DNA from: Pseudomonas sp. FP2335
Lineage (GTDB): Bacteria; Pseudomonadota; Gammaproteobacteria; Pseudomonadales; Pseudomonadaceae
DNA length: 64,000 bases
NCBI RefSeq assembly: GCF_030687535.1
Contig: NZ_CP117437.1
Span: forward strand, 558,001-622,000
Direction of reading: 5' to 3'
Below the pieces are notes generated by a model that worked only from the letters and a program-made list of their open reading frames with translations, searched no databases and was not told where the DNA came from. The stretch's first letter is position 1, and the number at the start of each line of letters is the position of its first letter. Positions 7,935 to 16,962 of the stretch are shown in pieces. Both the position numbers and the translations under genes were made by a program.

Positions 7935-8830
7935 TGCTCAATCGATTCCAAGGCTGGCGCGAGCGCGGCTGGACCGTCGTCGATGCACCTGCCTACAGCC
8001 AGGCCTGGCAGCGTTTTGGCGGCAGCGTCGCGACGCATCCGCAAGTGATCGAACGCCTGGCCGGGCTGGCGGCTATTCCGGTGCGCTACCTGGCCTGGGA
8101 ACAGGCCGGTGAACTCAAGGCGTGCATTGCCACCTGGGGCCGCGACTTGGCCTTGTCCAAGGACGTGCTCAAGCGCCGCGGCAAGAAAGGCCTGTTCGAC
8201 CTGGGCAATGCCGAGATCATCCTGCCGGCCGCTGCCGATGCGCAGGCGCCACTGCGCCAGCGTGGGCGTTACCTGTCGGGGCTCAATGAAGGCCGTTTCA
8301 CGGGGCTCAAGCCCCAGGCCGAGCAGTTGGCCATGGCGCGCACGCCCGAAGACTTGTCGAAGAAATTCCGCTACAACCAGCGCCGCGAACTGCGCCTGTT
8401 GGAGGAGGCGGGCGGGGTGGTGCGGCCGGTCAGCGAGTTTTCCAGCACTGAGCTGGCGTCGATCTACTGCGACCTGTTCCTGCGCCGCTGGGGCTTTGTC
8501 GCAACGGGGGCCGAGCGTTTGGCCGAGGTGATCGAATTGCTGCGCGAGTGGTTGATCGGCTCGGTGATCTTCCTCAACGATGCGCCTATCGCGATCCAGT
8601 TGGTGTACCGGGTCGAGTCGCCAGAGTGGATCAGCGTGGAGTACGTCAACGGCGGGGTCGACCCTGAAACCCGTGCCTTCAGCCCCGGCAGCGTGTTGAG
8701 CTTTCTCAACACCCAGAGCGCCTGGGAACAGGCCCGCGAAGTCGGCAAGCCGCTGCGCTTTTCGTTTGGGCGTGCCGACCGCGAGTACAAGGACCGCTGG
8801 TGCAACCCTGTGCAGGTGTTCAGCTCATGA
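7934..8830 (+). CDS. Mig-14-like antimicrobial-peptide resistance protein
   Basis: A 298-residue protein with the Mig-14 family pattern and a GNAT/FemAB-like acyltransferase look (KKFRYNQRRELRLLEEAGG, then YCDLFLRRWGF). Family members in Salmonella and P. aeruginosa contribute to resistance to cationic peptides and sit at the inner membrane; no reaction is firmly established. ATG 7934 is chosen over the TTG three bases earlier because it forms TGATG with wapH. The stop overlaps the deacetylase start (ATGA). Its place inside an LPS core operon supports a role in envelope modification. Confidence 0.85.
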   Translation: MLNRFQGWRERGWTVVDAPAYSQAWQRFGGSVATHPQVIERLAGLAAIPVRYLAWEQAGELKACIATWGRDLALSKDVLKRRGKKGLFDLGNAEIILPAAADAQAPLRQRGRYLSGLNEGRFTGLKPQAEQLAMARTPEDLSKKFRYNQRRELRLLEEAGGVVRPVSEFSSTELASIYCDLFLRRWGFVATGAERLAEVIELLREWLIGSVIFLNDAPIAIQLVYRVESPEWISVEYVNGGVDPETRAFSPGSVLSFLNTQSAWEQAREVGKPLRFSFGRADREYKDRWCNPVQVFSS

Positions 8831-10221
8831 CTCGCAAGCAGCAATTGCTCAAGCGCCATCGGCGCAACAAGCGCATGGCGCTGTTGATTGGTGTGTTGCT
8901 GCTGGTGTTGATCGGCATCTTGGTGGCCTGGTGGTTGCCGTTGCTGTTGGCCGCGCTGGCCTGGGTCGCTCACGAAGCGTGGTTTGCCGACCACCTGTTT
9001 TATGCCCCCAACGAAGACTATCAATACCGCTTCTCGGCCGATGCCGAGTTACCCGGCGTGCGCCTGGAGAACGGGCGCTTGTTGCTTGATCAACCGGTCG
9101 CCGCAGACGCCACGCTGGTGCTGGCGATCACAGTCAAAAGCACCTGGCTGGGACGCTTTCTCGACCCGAACATTGCCCTGGGTGACGACCGCCAAACCTT
9201 TGAGCGTGGGGTCAACGGCGTGCGTTATCTCAACCTCAGCGGATTGGCGCTGGATCAGTTGCAGCTGCGCGGTCGCCATTGTCGCCTGCTCGGCACACCG
9301 CGCCTGTGGGCCTGGACCCAGCCGGATTACAGCACCCAGCGTGTGATGGTCATCGCGCCCCACGCCGACGATGCCGAACTGGCAGCTTTCGGGCTCTACA
9401 GCCAGGCGCAAAAGCCGTGGATCGTCACCCTCACGGCGGGTGAAATCGAAGCCGAACACTATCAGCAGATGGGCCTGGACACGGTCGAAGCCGCGCGCAT
9501 CAAGGGTCGCCTGCGCGCCTGGGACAGCATCGCCGTGCCGCTATGGGCGGGCGTACCCCAGGCGCACTGCGTGCAACTGGGTTATTTCTGCCTGCAATTG
9601 CAAGCCATGCAGGCCGCGCCAGCCCAGCCCTTCGCCTCCCGTGAAGCCGAGCTGAGCGATGTGCGGCCGTTTCGCCAGTTCAATCCGTTCCCGCTGCCGT
9701 CGGATAGCGACGGCTTGCCGACCTGGAATAACCTGCTGGCCGACCTGCGCGCGGTGCTGTTGATGGCGCGCCCTGAAGTAATCGTGCTGCCGTACTCGGC
9801 GCTGGACCCGCACCCCGATCATATCTGCGCGCAGAACGCCGTCATGCAGGCCTTGCAAGGCCTGGAGTGGCAGCCAACCACGCTGCTGGGCTACGCCAAT
9901 CATCTGCATGACAATGACCGCTGGCCCATGGGCGACGCTGGCAGTGGCATAGCCTTGCCGCCGCTGTTCGATGCAACCCAGGAGCTGCATCCGTGCAGCC
10001 TGCCGCTGACGTTGGCGCAACAGCGCGACAAGGCCATGGCACTGGGCATGATGCACGACCTGCAACCCGCGCCACCCTTCAAGCGGCGTCTCCGGCGGTT
10101 GTTGCAGCGTGTACTGGCCGGGCGCGCGCGTTCGCCTTACGGGGAGAACGAGTTCTTCCGCAAGGCGGTGCGGCGACATGAGTTGTTCTGGCGTTTGTCA
10201 CCTGTGAAAGGAAGAGCATGA
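8827..10221 (+). CDS. dnpA: PIG-L family de-N-acetylase (DnpA-like)
   Basis: A 464-residue protein with a basic N-terminus, one long hydrophobic anchor (about residues 17-48), and a PIG-L zinc-dependent deacetylase domain. The two metal-site motifs are PHADDAE near residue 178 and HPDH near residue 328. The P. aeruginosa homologue PA5002 (dnpA) is a putative LPS de-N-acetylase whose loss lowers fluoroquinolone persistence. The natural substrate is unproven. ATG 8827 overlaps the mig-14 stop; an earlier in-frame GTG would extend into that gene and is rejected. The next gene again overlaps by ATGA. Confidence 0.87.
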   Translation: MTRKQQLLKRHRRNKRMALLIGVLLLVLIGILVAWWLPLLLAALAWVAHEAWFADHLFYAPNEDYQYRFSADAELPGVRLENGRLLLDQPVAADATLVLAITVKSTWLGRFLDPNIALGDDRQTFERGVNGVRYLNLSGLALDQLQLRGRHCRLLGTPRLWAWTQPDYSTQRVMVIAPHADDAELAAFGLYSQAQKPWIVTLTAGEIEAEHYQQMGLDTVEAARIKGRLRAWDSIAVPLWAGVPQAHCVQLGYFCLQLQAMQAAPAQPFASREAELSDVRPFRQFNPFPLPSDSDGLPTWNNLLADLRAVLLMARPEVIVLPYSALDPHPDHICAQNAVMQALQGLEWQPTTLLGYANHLHDNDRWPMGDAGSGIALPPLFDATQELHPCSLPLTLAQQRDKAMALGMMHDLQPAPPFKRRLRRLLQRVLAGRARSPYGENEFFRKAVRRHELFWRLSPVKGRA

Positions 10222-11174
10222 AAGTTTTATTTCTGGTGCAGAAAGAACAGCGCGCCATCCTCGATCGTCTTTACGAAGGCATCGCCGAGCATTGCGAATG
10301 CGATACCCGCTGGCTGAGCAGCGCCGAGCAGCGCAACCTGCGCGGCTACTTTCGCCGTGAGGTCGATGTGACCCGCTACGACCGTATCGTGTTCTTCCTG
10401 CGTTTCAAGCAGGAAATCCGTCAGGCCGGTTTTATCCGTACGATCCCCAATCTGGTGATCCTCGAACACGATGCCTACCAGAACTACATTCCCTGCAAAT
10501 ACACCGGAAAATTCAGCGCCCATTACCGCCGTTTACCCTGGGCGCGGGTGATCAGCTCGGGCTTCATGGTGACCGAGCGCCTGCGTGCGGAAGGCTTCGA
10601 CGCGGTGTTCGTGCCCAAGGGCTACGACCAGGCGCTGTTGCAGCCGCAGGCGCGTGAGCGTGACATCGAGCTGGCGTTTGTCGGTAGCACCAATAGCGTG
10701 GCCTACAGCGGGCGCAAGGCGTTGCTTGATGAGCTGGCACGGGTCGAGCCGCTGGTGGTGACGCGTACCAAGTCGGGTGAGGAATACTGTGCGACGCTCA
10801 ACCGGATCCGCTTTTTTGTCAGTGCCGACGTGGGCATGGGCGAATACATGATCAAGAACTTCGAAGCCATGGCCTGTGGTTGCGTGCTGCTGGCGTTTGA
10901 CCAGGGCGAGGCGGAAAACCAGGCCCTGGGTTTCAAGGACAAGGTCAACGTAGTGTTCTATAAAGACATCCCGCAATTGCAGGAAAAACTCGCCGAGTTG
11001 CGCGCCAACCCTCAGTTGGCGGCGGATATTGCGCGTAAAGGCCAGGAGCTGGCTGTCAGCCAGTTTAGCTTTGCACGTATCGGCCAGCGTATTGTCGAAG
11101 TGCTGCAGCCGCCTCTGCGGCCACGTGCGCCGTTGAGTTTGCTGGAAACGCTGCGCCTGAAACTGGGCGTGTAA
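10218..11174 (+). CDS. ssg: Surface-sugar glycosyltransferase (Ssg-like)
   Basis: A 318-residue GT-B-like glycosyltransferase with a C-terminal donor domain that includes DVGMGEYMIKNFEAMACG. This is the PA5001 ssg position; in P. aeruginosa and plant-associated pseudomonads, ssg mutants have altered LPS and exopolysaccharide and altered motility and phage sensitivity. It lacks a signal peptide, consistent with a cytoplasmic or peripheral membrane enzyme. The ATG overlaps the dnpA stop by four bases, after AAAGGAAG, a strong ribosome binding site. Donor and acceptor are not visible. Confidence 0.82.
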   Translation: MKVLFLVQKEQRAILDRLYEGIAEHCECDTRWLSSAEQRNLRGYFRREVDVTRYDRIVFFLRFKQEIRQAGFIRTIPNLVILEHDAYQNYIPCKYTGKFSAHYRRLPWARVISSGFMVTERLRAEGFDAVFVPKGYDQALLQPQARERDIELAFVGSTNSVAYSGRKALLDELARVEPLVVTRTKSGEEYCATLNRIRFFVSADVGMGEYMIKNFEAMACGCVLLAFDQGEAENQALGFKDKVNVVFYKDIPQLQEKLAELRANPQLAADIARKGQELAVSQFSFARIGQRIVEVLQPPLRPRAPLSLLETLRLKLGV

Positions 11175-11220
11175 CCTCTGTCAGGCCGTCGATTGCGGTC
11201 ATTTTATTGTTGGTGCCCAC

Positions 11221-11982
11221 GTGCGATTTTCCGAACAGAGCGACATCACCCTTGTAGTGACCAGCTGCGGTCGCTTTGATCTGTTAAAGCGCACGCTTGA
11301 AAGCTTCGACGTGTTCAACACGGCTGACATCCGCGAGGTGTTCATCACCGAGGACTCCGGTGACGACGCGGTACGCCAGGCGATTCCGGCCCATTGGCAG
11401 GAACATTGCACTTTCTTCGTCAACCGCCCGAAGCTGGGGCAGTTGGCATCCATCGACCTGGCCTACGCGTCGGTGAAGACACCCTATATTTTCCATTGTG
11501 AAGATGACTGGGAGTTTTACCGCCCGGGGTTTGTCGAGGACTCCAAGACGGTGTTGGAGCTGCGCCCGGATGTGCTCCAGGTGTGGTTGCGCAACTTTGT
11601 CTATGACTTGCAGGTGCACAGCCCCTATATCCATCTGGGGCCGCGTGAGCTGATCGGTGGGGTGCCGTGCTACCCGCTGATCTCCGACAAGCCGGAGTGG
11701 CAGGCGTTTTCCCTGAACCCCGGTTTGCGCCGCCTCAAGGAGTACGCGTTGTGCGCGCCTTATGCCGGGTTCGAGGGCGAGAAGGGCTTGTCGCGGCGCT
11801 ATGCGCAGTTGAACTTGATGGCCGTGACCCTTGAGGGCGATGCGGTATTGCACACCGGCTTCGGCTTGCATGTGTCGACCTCGGCCGAGCGCTTGAACAA
11901 GGCCAAGCGCAAGCGGCGCGAGCGGATCAAGCTGGTCGCCATGCTGTTGTTGGGCCTCGCCATCGGCTGGCTGGTCAATTGA
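11221..11982 (+). CDS. Family 2 glycosyltransferase with C-terminal membrane anchor
   Basis: A 253-residue GT-A-fold glycosyltransferase. TLVVTSCGRFDLLKRTLESF opens the Rossmann-like nucleotide-binding part, and HCEDDWEF near residue 91 is the acidic metal-binding DxD equivalent. The end carries a basic stretch (NKAKRKRRERIK) followed by a single hydrophobic segment, suggesting a tail anchor in the inner membrane. The start is GTG 11221 with only a weak upstream purine stretch. PAO1 has the rhamnosyltransferase gene wapR near here, but I cannot show orthology, so no symbol is given. A core or surface-sugar role is inferred from the cluster. Confidence 0.8.
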   Translation: MRFSEQSDITLVVTSCGRFDLLKRTLESFDVFNTADIREVFITEDSGDDAVRQAIPAHWQEHCTFFVNRPKLGQLASIDLAYASVKTPYIFHCEDDWEFYRPGFVEDSKTVLELRPDVLQVWLRNFVYDLQVHSPYIHLGPRELIGGVPCYPLISDKPEWQAFSLNPGLRRLKEYALCAPYAGFEGEKGLSRRYAQLNLMAVTLEGDAVLHTGFGLHVSTSAERLNKAKRKRRERIKLVAMLLLGLAIGWLVN

Positions 11983-12028
11983 GTTGCATGCACGCCTCCA
12001 GAACACCGCAGAAGGTTCGTATTATTCA

Positions 12029-13114
12029 ATGAGCATCCTCAACGTCATGTGGGCCGGTGGTACTGCATTCGCTTCCGTGCAGAAGGTTCATCAGCAAGTG
12101 CTTGGCAGCGTCGACTGCGGTGCAGCCGTGCATACCTGGCTGCTTCAGGGCGGTGCACAAGCTGGAGATGGGGCGCTGGAATGGAATCTCTCATCGGCTC
12201 AGCTCAAGGGCCGTCACCTGTGGGCGTTGCTGCTGCCGCGTATGCGCGCGCGTTTTCGACGGGCGCTGCCGCAGGACGTGAAGGTCGTGCTGCTCGATGG
12301 CGTCGGCGTTGCGCGGGTGTTGTTGCCGGTGCTCAAGACCGTACCCGAGGTACGTGCTGTGGTGCTGTTTCACGGCATGACACGCCTGCGTCGCACGGAT
12401 CGCAAGCTGTTCGAGCAATTCTCCGAGGCCCGACTGACCGTGGCAGCTGTGTCGCAGACCCTGGCCGACTCGTTGCAACGCGATTTGCATCGCCCGGTGG
12501 CAGTGCTGCGCAGCGCCTTTGACCCCAGCGCGTTTTGCGCCGCGATGCTGTCCCGCGAGCAGGCCCGCGCGCAGTTGGGCCTGGCCGCAGACAACGCGCC
12601 GGTGCTGGGCGCCGTGGGGCGCCTGGTGGGTAGCAAGGGCTTTGCCTGTTTGCTGGATGCGTTTGCCGCCGTGACCTCGCGTCGGCCCGGGGCGCGCTTG
12701 GTGATCATTGGCGAAGGCACTGCGCGTGCGGAGCTTGAAGCGCAGATCGAGCACCTTGGCTTGCGCGGCAAAGTCTTCATGCCGGGGCACCTGGCGGACG
12801 CGGCGACCCTGTATCGCGCATTTGATTGGGTGGCGATACCGTCTTCGGAGGAGGGGCTTGGGTTGATCGTGCAGGAGGCCGTGATGGCCGGTGTGCCGGT
12901 GCTGACCAGCGAGCTGGCGGTGTTCCGCGAGCAATTGGCGGACGCTGGTTGGTATGCACCGGCTGACGCTGTCGACGCCTGGACGCAACTGCTGGAGCGC
13001 GCTTTTTCAACCAGCCCGCACGTCGCCGTGGCGGCTCAGTTGGCGGCGCTGGCGCCGGAACAGGCCTGGCAGGACTTCACCGCCACCGCCCGCCGGCTGC
13101 TCTCACCCCGGTAG
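12029..13114 (+). CDS. Family 4 glycosyltransferase
   Basis: A 361-residue GT4 enzyme. The donor-binding half starts near GAVGRLVGSKGFACLLDAF, and the EX7E motif is in SSEEGLGLIVQEAVMAG near residues 271-287. The ATG at 12029 is preferred over an upstream TTG at 11984 because the extra 15 residues look unrelated to the family and an AGAAGG lies before the ATG, though the 13-base spacing is long. It lies 46 bases after the family-2 enzyme on the same strand and its 3' end overlaps the converging kinase-fold gene by 12 bases. It probably builds part of the strain-specific outer core; substrate unknown. Confidence 0.84.
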   Translation: MSILNVMWAGGTAFASVQKVHQQVLGSVDCGAAVHTWLLQGGAQAGDGALEWNLSSAQLKGRHLWALLLPRMRARFRRALPQDVKVVLLDGVGVARVLLPVLKTVPEVRAVVLFHGMTRLRRTDRKLFEQFSEARLTVAAVSQTLADSLQRDLHRPVAVLRSAFDPSAFCAAMLSREQARAQLGLAADNAPVLGAVGRLVGSKGFACLLDAFAAVTSRRPGARLVIIGEGTARAELEAQIEHLGLRGKVFMPGHLADAATLYRAFDWVAIPSSEEGLGLIVQEAVMAGVPVLTSELAVFREQLADAGWYAPADAVDAWTQLLERAFSTSPHVAVAAQLAALAPEQAWQDFTATARRLLSPR

Positions 13115-13708
13115 TACGGCTTGTTCGAGCGCTTGCATCGGAAAGCGTTCGTTCAGCTTCTCGCGCGCAATATAACGGGCGAAGTGCTGCAGGTTGCGCT
13201 TGACCAGCGCCGGACTCAGCGGCGCGCGCAGGAAGCGCAGGTCGGCCACGTCGATCAGGCCCATCTGGTTGTCCGGTGTCACGACAATGTTGCCCAGGTG
13301 CAGGGAGCGGAAGTAGATCCCGGCGCCATGCAGGCGGCGAATCAGCGTCACCAGCGGTTCCAGGTTCTGCTCCCAGTCAAAACCTTCCTTGTTGGCGATC
13401 TGGCGCAGCGTCTCGCCCGGTAGCGGGCGATACAGCACGGCGGTCATGCCGGGCGCGTCCAACTGGAAGCTGTCGAGTACGGTGAGGGTGGGAATGCCGC
13501 GTTGTTGCAACCCGAGCGCGTTATCGATGAAACGCTTGGAGTACGGGCGAAACAAGGCGGAAGAAAAAAACCGCTTGCGACGAAACAGTTTAAGGATGTT
13601 CCCGTCCGTCAGCAGGTAGACTTTGGGCCCATAGCTGTCCTTCTCCAGGATTCTGGCGCCTTCAATCATCGTGTTTAGAGCGGCTTGGGGAAGCCTTGAA
13701 CATTGCAT
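13103..13708 (-). CDS. Kinase-fold LPS-cluster protein with degenerate catalytic loop (PA4998-like)
   Basis: A 201-residue protein of the WaaP/InaA-like kinase fold. It keeps a lysine at the beta-3 position (NILKLFR, Lys40) and a metal-site aspartate (LIDVADL, Asp153). The catalytic loop reads Y-F-R-S-L-H-L-G-N near residues 132-140, where HxD is expected, so both the His and the catalytic Asp are replaced. ATG 13708 is chosen because an AAGG lies 10 bases before it and upstream sequence lacks family character. It is divergent from waaL and converges on the preceding glycosyltransferase. It matches PA4998 by position; function is unassigned. Confidence 0.8.
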   Translation of the reverse strand: MQCSRLPQAALNTMIEGARILEKDSYGPKVYLLTDGNILKLFRRKRFFSSALFRPYSKRFIDNALGLQQRGIPTLTVLDSFQLDAPGMTAVLYRPLPGETLRQIANKEGFDWEQNLEPLVTLIRRLHGAGIYFRSLHLGNIVVTPDNQMGLIDVADLRFLRAPLSPALVKRNLQHFARYIAREKLNERFPMQALEQAVLPG

Positions 13709-13819
13709 CGTCAGGAAGCCTTGTGGGAGTCGCGGGCACATGAGTCGGCAATGATGCCGAAAGTTTTGGGTTTTAACCATGCCGGGGTGGCAGGTTGGCC
13801 GTAGTATTAGGAGCGGATG

Positions 13820-14998
13820 ATGCAGGCAAGTCGTTGGGCGCAAGTATGGATGGGGTTCGGGTTGCTGTGGTTTTTACTGGCAATCGCCTTTGCGCCGACC
13901 AATAAGATCTATCAACAGGGGCTGACGCTGTTCTTGTGGCTGCCGGCCATGGTGTTTGCCTGGTCTGCCCGTGAGCAGCTCAAGCAGGTCTGGCAGGCTC
14001 AGCGTTGGGTCTACCTGGCGCTGGGCGTAATGGCGGCCTGGGGCTTGATCAGCCTGCTGTGGACCAATGCCGAGGACCCTTCCCGCGAAGCCAAGCGCCT
14101 GCTGTATATCGGCGTATTCCTGCTGTTCTTGCCGGTGCTTGCCCAAGGGCGCACCGAGCAGGTGGTTCGCCTGATGCAGTGGGGCGGCTTTGGCCTGGCG
14201 TTGTCGTCGCTGCTGGCGATGGTCAAGTTCTATGGCCTTCAAGGCAATGCCTGGGACGCTCGTCTTGAAGGGTTGGGGCAGTTGTCCCATCCGATCCTGG
14301 GCGCGTACGTCATTGGTCTCGCGGCTGTGTGGATGCTGCACTGGATGCCCCGTGGGCGCTGGATGCAAGTGGCCTTCCTGGCGGCGATCGGGCTGCTCGG
14401 CCTGTTTGTCGTGGCGAGCCAGAGCCGTGGTGCCGCGCTGGCCTTGCTGTTGAGCGTGGTGGCGATGCCGCTGTGGAGCCGCGACCGACGCAGTACGGTG
14501 ATCGCGATCGCCGCAGCGGTGGCGGCGGTGGTGGTATTCGTGTCGATGCAATCGTTGATGCTGTCCCGTGGCGTGTCGTTCCGGCCGCAGATTTTCATGG
14601 CGGCGCTGCAGATGATTGGCGAGCACCCTTGGACCGGTCTGGGCCTGGGTGGTAATTACAACGTGGTCTGGAATGAATTCCGCTTCGACCATTCCCACAA
14701 CCTGTTCACCCACGTCGCCATCGAACTGGGCCTGCCGGGCCTGTTGCTGTGGTGCGCGGTGTGGTTCGGCGTGCTGTGGCAAGCCTGGAAAGTGCGTGAC
14801 ACCCATTACGGCAAAGGCCTCATCGGCATGTGGGTGTTCTCCACCCTGGCGATGCAGTTCGATGCGGCCAACCTCACCGGCACCCCGCGTGCCGAGTGGT
14901 TTATCACCTGGCTGCCGATCGCGCTGGTCAGCGTGTCGGTCTGGGCTCGGGCCAAACCCGGCGCTTGTGATAAAGTTGCCGCCCTACCTAATCAGTGA
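13820..14998 (+). CDS. waaL: O-antigen ligase
   Basis: A 392-residue polytopic inner-membrane protein with about a dozen hydrophobic segments. The large periplasmic loop carries the Wzy_C/WaaL signature FDHSHNLFTHVAIELGLPG near residues 289-307. WaaL joins undecaprenyl-linked O-antigen to lipid A-core on the periplasmic side; the His in HSHN is part of the conserved region. Two ATGs occur at 13817 and 13820; the second lies six bases after AGGAG, against three for the first, so it is preferred. The msbA start follows the stop by eight bases, giving a flippase-ligase pairing. Confidence 0.88.
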   Translation: MQASRWAQVWMGFGLLWFLLAIAFAPTNKIYQQGLTLFLWLPAMVFAWSAREQLKQVWQAQRWVYLALGVMAAWGLISLLWTNAEDPSREAKRLLYIGVFLLFLPVLAQGRTEQVVRLMQWGGFGLALSSLLAMVKFYGLQGNAWDARLEGLGQLSHPILGAYVIGLAAVWMLHWMPRGRWMQVAFLAAIGLLGLFVVASQSRGAALALLLSVVAMPLWSRDRRSTVIAIAAAVAAVVVFVSMQSLMLSRGVSFRPQIFMAALQMIGEHPWTGLGLGGNYNVVWNEFRFDHSHNLFTHVAIELGLPGLLLWCAVWFGVLWQAWKVRDTHYGKGLIGMWVFSTLAMQFDAANLTGTPRAEWFITWLPIALVSVSVWARAKPGACDKVAALPNQ

Positions 14999-15006
14999 GC
15001 TCAACA

Positions 15007-16815
15007 ATGAGTGACGCACCGCCTAAAGCGGAACAGGAATCCAGCCTGAAAATTTATTTCAGGCTGCTGGGATACGTGAAGCCGTACATCGGCATGTTCC
15101 TCGTGAGCATTATCGGGTTTGTGATTTTCGCATCCACCCAGCCCATGCTGGCCGGGATTCTCAAATACTTCGTGGATGGCCTGAGCAACCCGGACGTGGT
15201 GTTTTTCCCCAGTGTTCCGTACCTCAAGGACCTGAAACTGCTGATGGCCGTGCCGCTGCTGATCGTGCTGATCGCCGCGTGGCAGGGGCTGGGCTCTTTC
15301 CTGGGCAACTACTACCTGGCCAAGGTCTCCCTGGGGCTGGTCCACGATTTGCGGGTGCAGTTGTTCAACAAACTGCTGGTCCTGCCCAACCGCTATTTCG
15401 ATACCCACAGCTCCGGGCACCTGATTTCCCGCATCACCTTCAACGTGACCATGGTCACCGGCGCCGCCACGGATGCGATCAAGGTCGTGATTCGCGAAGG
15501 CCTGACGGTGGTGTTCCTGTTCGGTTACCTGTTGTGGATGAACTGGAAGCTGACCCTGGTGATGCTGGCGATCCTGCCGATCATTGCCATGATGGTCGGC
15601 AGCACCAGCAAGAAATTCCGCAAGCAGAGCAAGAAAATCCAGGTGGCGATGGGCGACGTGACCCACGTGGCCTCGGAAACCATCCAGGGTTATCGCGTGG
15701 TGCGCAGCTTCGGTGGGGAGACCTACGAAGAGCAGCGTTTCGCCAAGGCGAGCATGAGCAACACCGAAAAGCAGATGCGCATGACCAAGACCGGTGCGGT
15801 CTACACGCCCATGCTGCAATTGGTGATCTACACCGCGATGGCGGCGCTGATGTTCCTGGTGCTGTTCCTGCGGGGTGACGCGACCGCCGGCGACCTGGTG
15901 GCCTATATCACGGCTGCGGGCCTGCTGCCCAAGCCGATCCGCCAGTTGTCGGAAGTCAGCTCGACGATCCAGAAGGGCGTCGCCGGTGCCGAGAGCATCT
16001 TCGAACAGCTGGACGTGGTGCCTGAAGTCGACACCGGCACTGTGGAAAAAGAGCGGGTCAGCGGCCACCTTGAGGTGCGCAACCTGAGCTTCACCTACCC
16101 CGGCACCGAGCGCGAAGTGCTCAAGAACATCAGCTTCATCGCAGCGCCAGGCCAGATGGTCGCGCTGGTCGGGCGTTCGGGCAGTGGCAAGTCCACCCTG
16201 GCCGCGCTGATTCCGCGTTTCTATCATCATGAAGTCGGCGAGATCCTGCTCGATGAAGTGGAAATCGAGGACTACCGCCTGCGCAACCTGCGCCGCCACG
16301 TGGCCCAGGTGACCCAGCACGTGACGCTGTTCAACGACACCGTGGCCAACAACATCGCCTACGGCGACCTGGCCGGCGCGCCGCGTGAAGACGTCGAAAA
16401 AGCTGCCCGTGATGCCTACGCCATGGACTTCATCGCCGAGCTGCCCAAGGGCTTGGACACCGAAGTCGGCGAAAACGGCGTGCTGCTCTCCGGCGGTCAG
16501 CGTCAGCGTCTGGCGATTGCCCGTGCCTTGCTGAAAAACGCACCGCTGCTGATCCTCGATGAGGCGACCTCGGCGCTGGACACCGAGTCCGAGCGGCATA
16601 TCCAGGCCGCCCTGGACAAGGTCATGAAGGGCCGTACGACCCTGGTGATTGCGCACCGCTTGTCCACCATCGAGAAGGCTGACCTGATCCTGGTGATGGA
16701 TCACGGTGAAATCGTCGAGCGTGGCACCCATGCCGATTTGTTGGCCCTGGGTGGCTACTACTCGCGTTTGCACGCCATGGGGCTGGACGAGCCGGCAACG
16801 GCCAACATCGTCTGA
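15007..16815 (+). CDS. msbA: Lipid A/LPS export ABC transporter MsbA
   Basis: A 602-residue half-transporter: six membrane segments in the first 320 residues, then an ABC domain with Walker A GRSGSGKST near residue 389, signature LSGGQRQR near 494 and Walker B LLILDEATSAL near 513. MsbA flips lipid A-core across the inner membrane as a homodimer. ATG 15007 is used rather than the upstream GTG because the N-terminus then matches the family length. It lies directly after waaL and is followed by a strong terminator, so the LPS run ends here. Confidence 0.95.
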   Translation: MSDAPPKAEQESSLKIYFRLLGYVKPYIGMFLVSIIGFVIFASTQPMLAGILKYFVDGLSNPDVVFFPSVPYLKDLKLLMAVPLLIVLIAAWQGLGSFLGNYYLAKVSLGLVHDLRVQLFNKLLVLPNRYFDTHSSGHLISRITFNVTMVTGAATDAIKVVIREGLTVVFLFGYLLWMNWKLTLVMLAILPIIAMMVGSTSKKFRKQSKKIQVAMGDVTHVASETIQGYRVVRSFGGETYEEQRFAKASMSNTEKQMRMTKTGAVYTPMLQLVIYTAMAALMFLVLFLRGDATAGDLVAYITAAGLLPKPIRQLSEVSSTIQKGVAGAESIFEQLDVVPEVDTGTVEKERVSGHLEVRNLSFTYPGTEREVLKNISFIAAPGQMVALVGRSGSGKSTLAALIPRFYHHEVGEILLDEVEIEDYRLRNLRRHVAQVTQHVTLFNDTVANNIAYGDLAGAPREDVEKAARDAYAMDFIAELPKGLDTEVGENGVLLSGGQRQRLAIARALLKNAPLLILDEATSALDTESERHIQAALDKVMKGRTTLVIAHRLSTIEKADLILVMDHGEIVERGTHADLLALGGYYSRLHAMGLDEPATANIV

Positions 16816-16820
16816 CCGAC

Positions 16821-16846
16821 CGGGGCGCGCAATGCGCCCCGTTTTT
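16821..16846 (+). terminator. Rho-independent terminator after msbA
   Basis: CGGGGCGC pairs with GCGCCCCG across a five-base loop and is followed directly by TTTTT. It begins six bases after the msbA stop. Confidence 0.9.
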
Positions 16847-16962
16847 GTTCAAAAAGTGAGCAGTTGCGCGGTCGGATGTCTTACAGATAAAGCTCTCGAA
16901 CTAGGCAGCGCCCACCCTGTGCTAATATCGCGCCCCTGTTCATTTTGTATGTGGGTTGCTCC

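Noticed and set aside
13727..13747. TTGTGGGAGTCGCGGGC as a possible REP fragment
   Set aside because: It shares only GTGGGAG and a loose GC-rich tail; the central GGCTTGC is missing.
15001..16773. A 590-codon open frame antisense to msbA
   Set aside because: The plus-strand product has all ABC motifs; the antisense frame has none and lacks a ribosome site.
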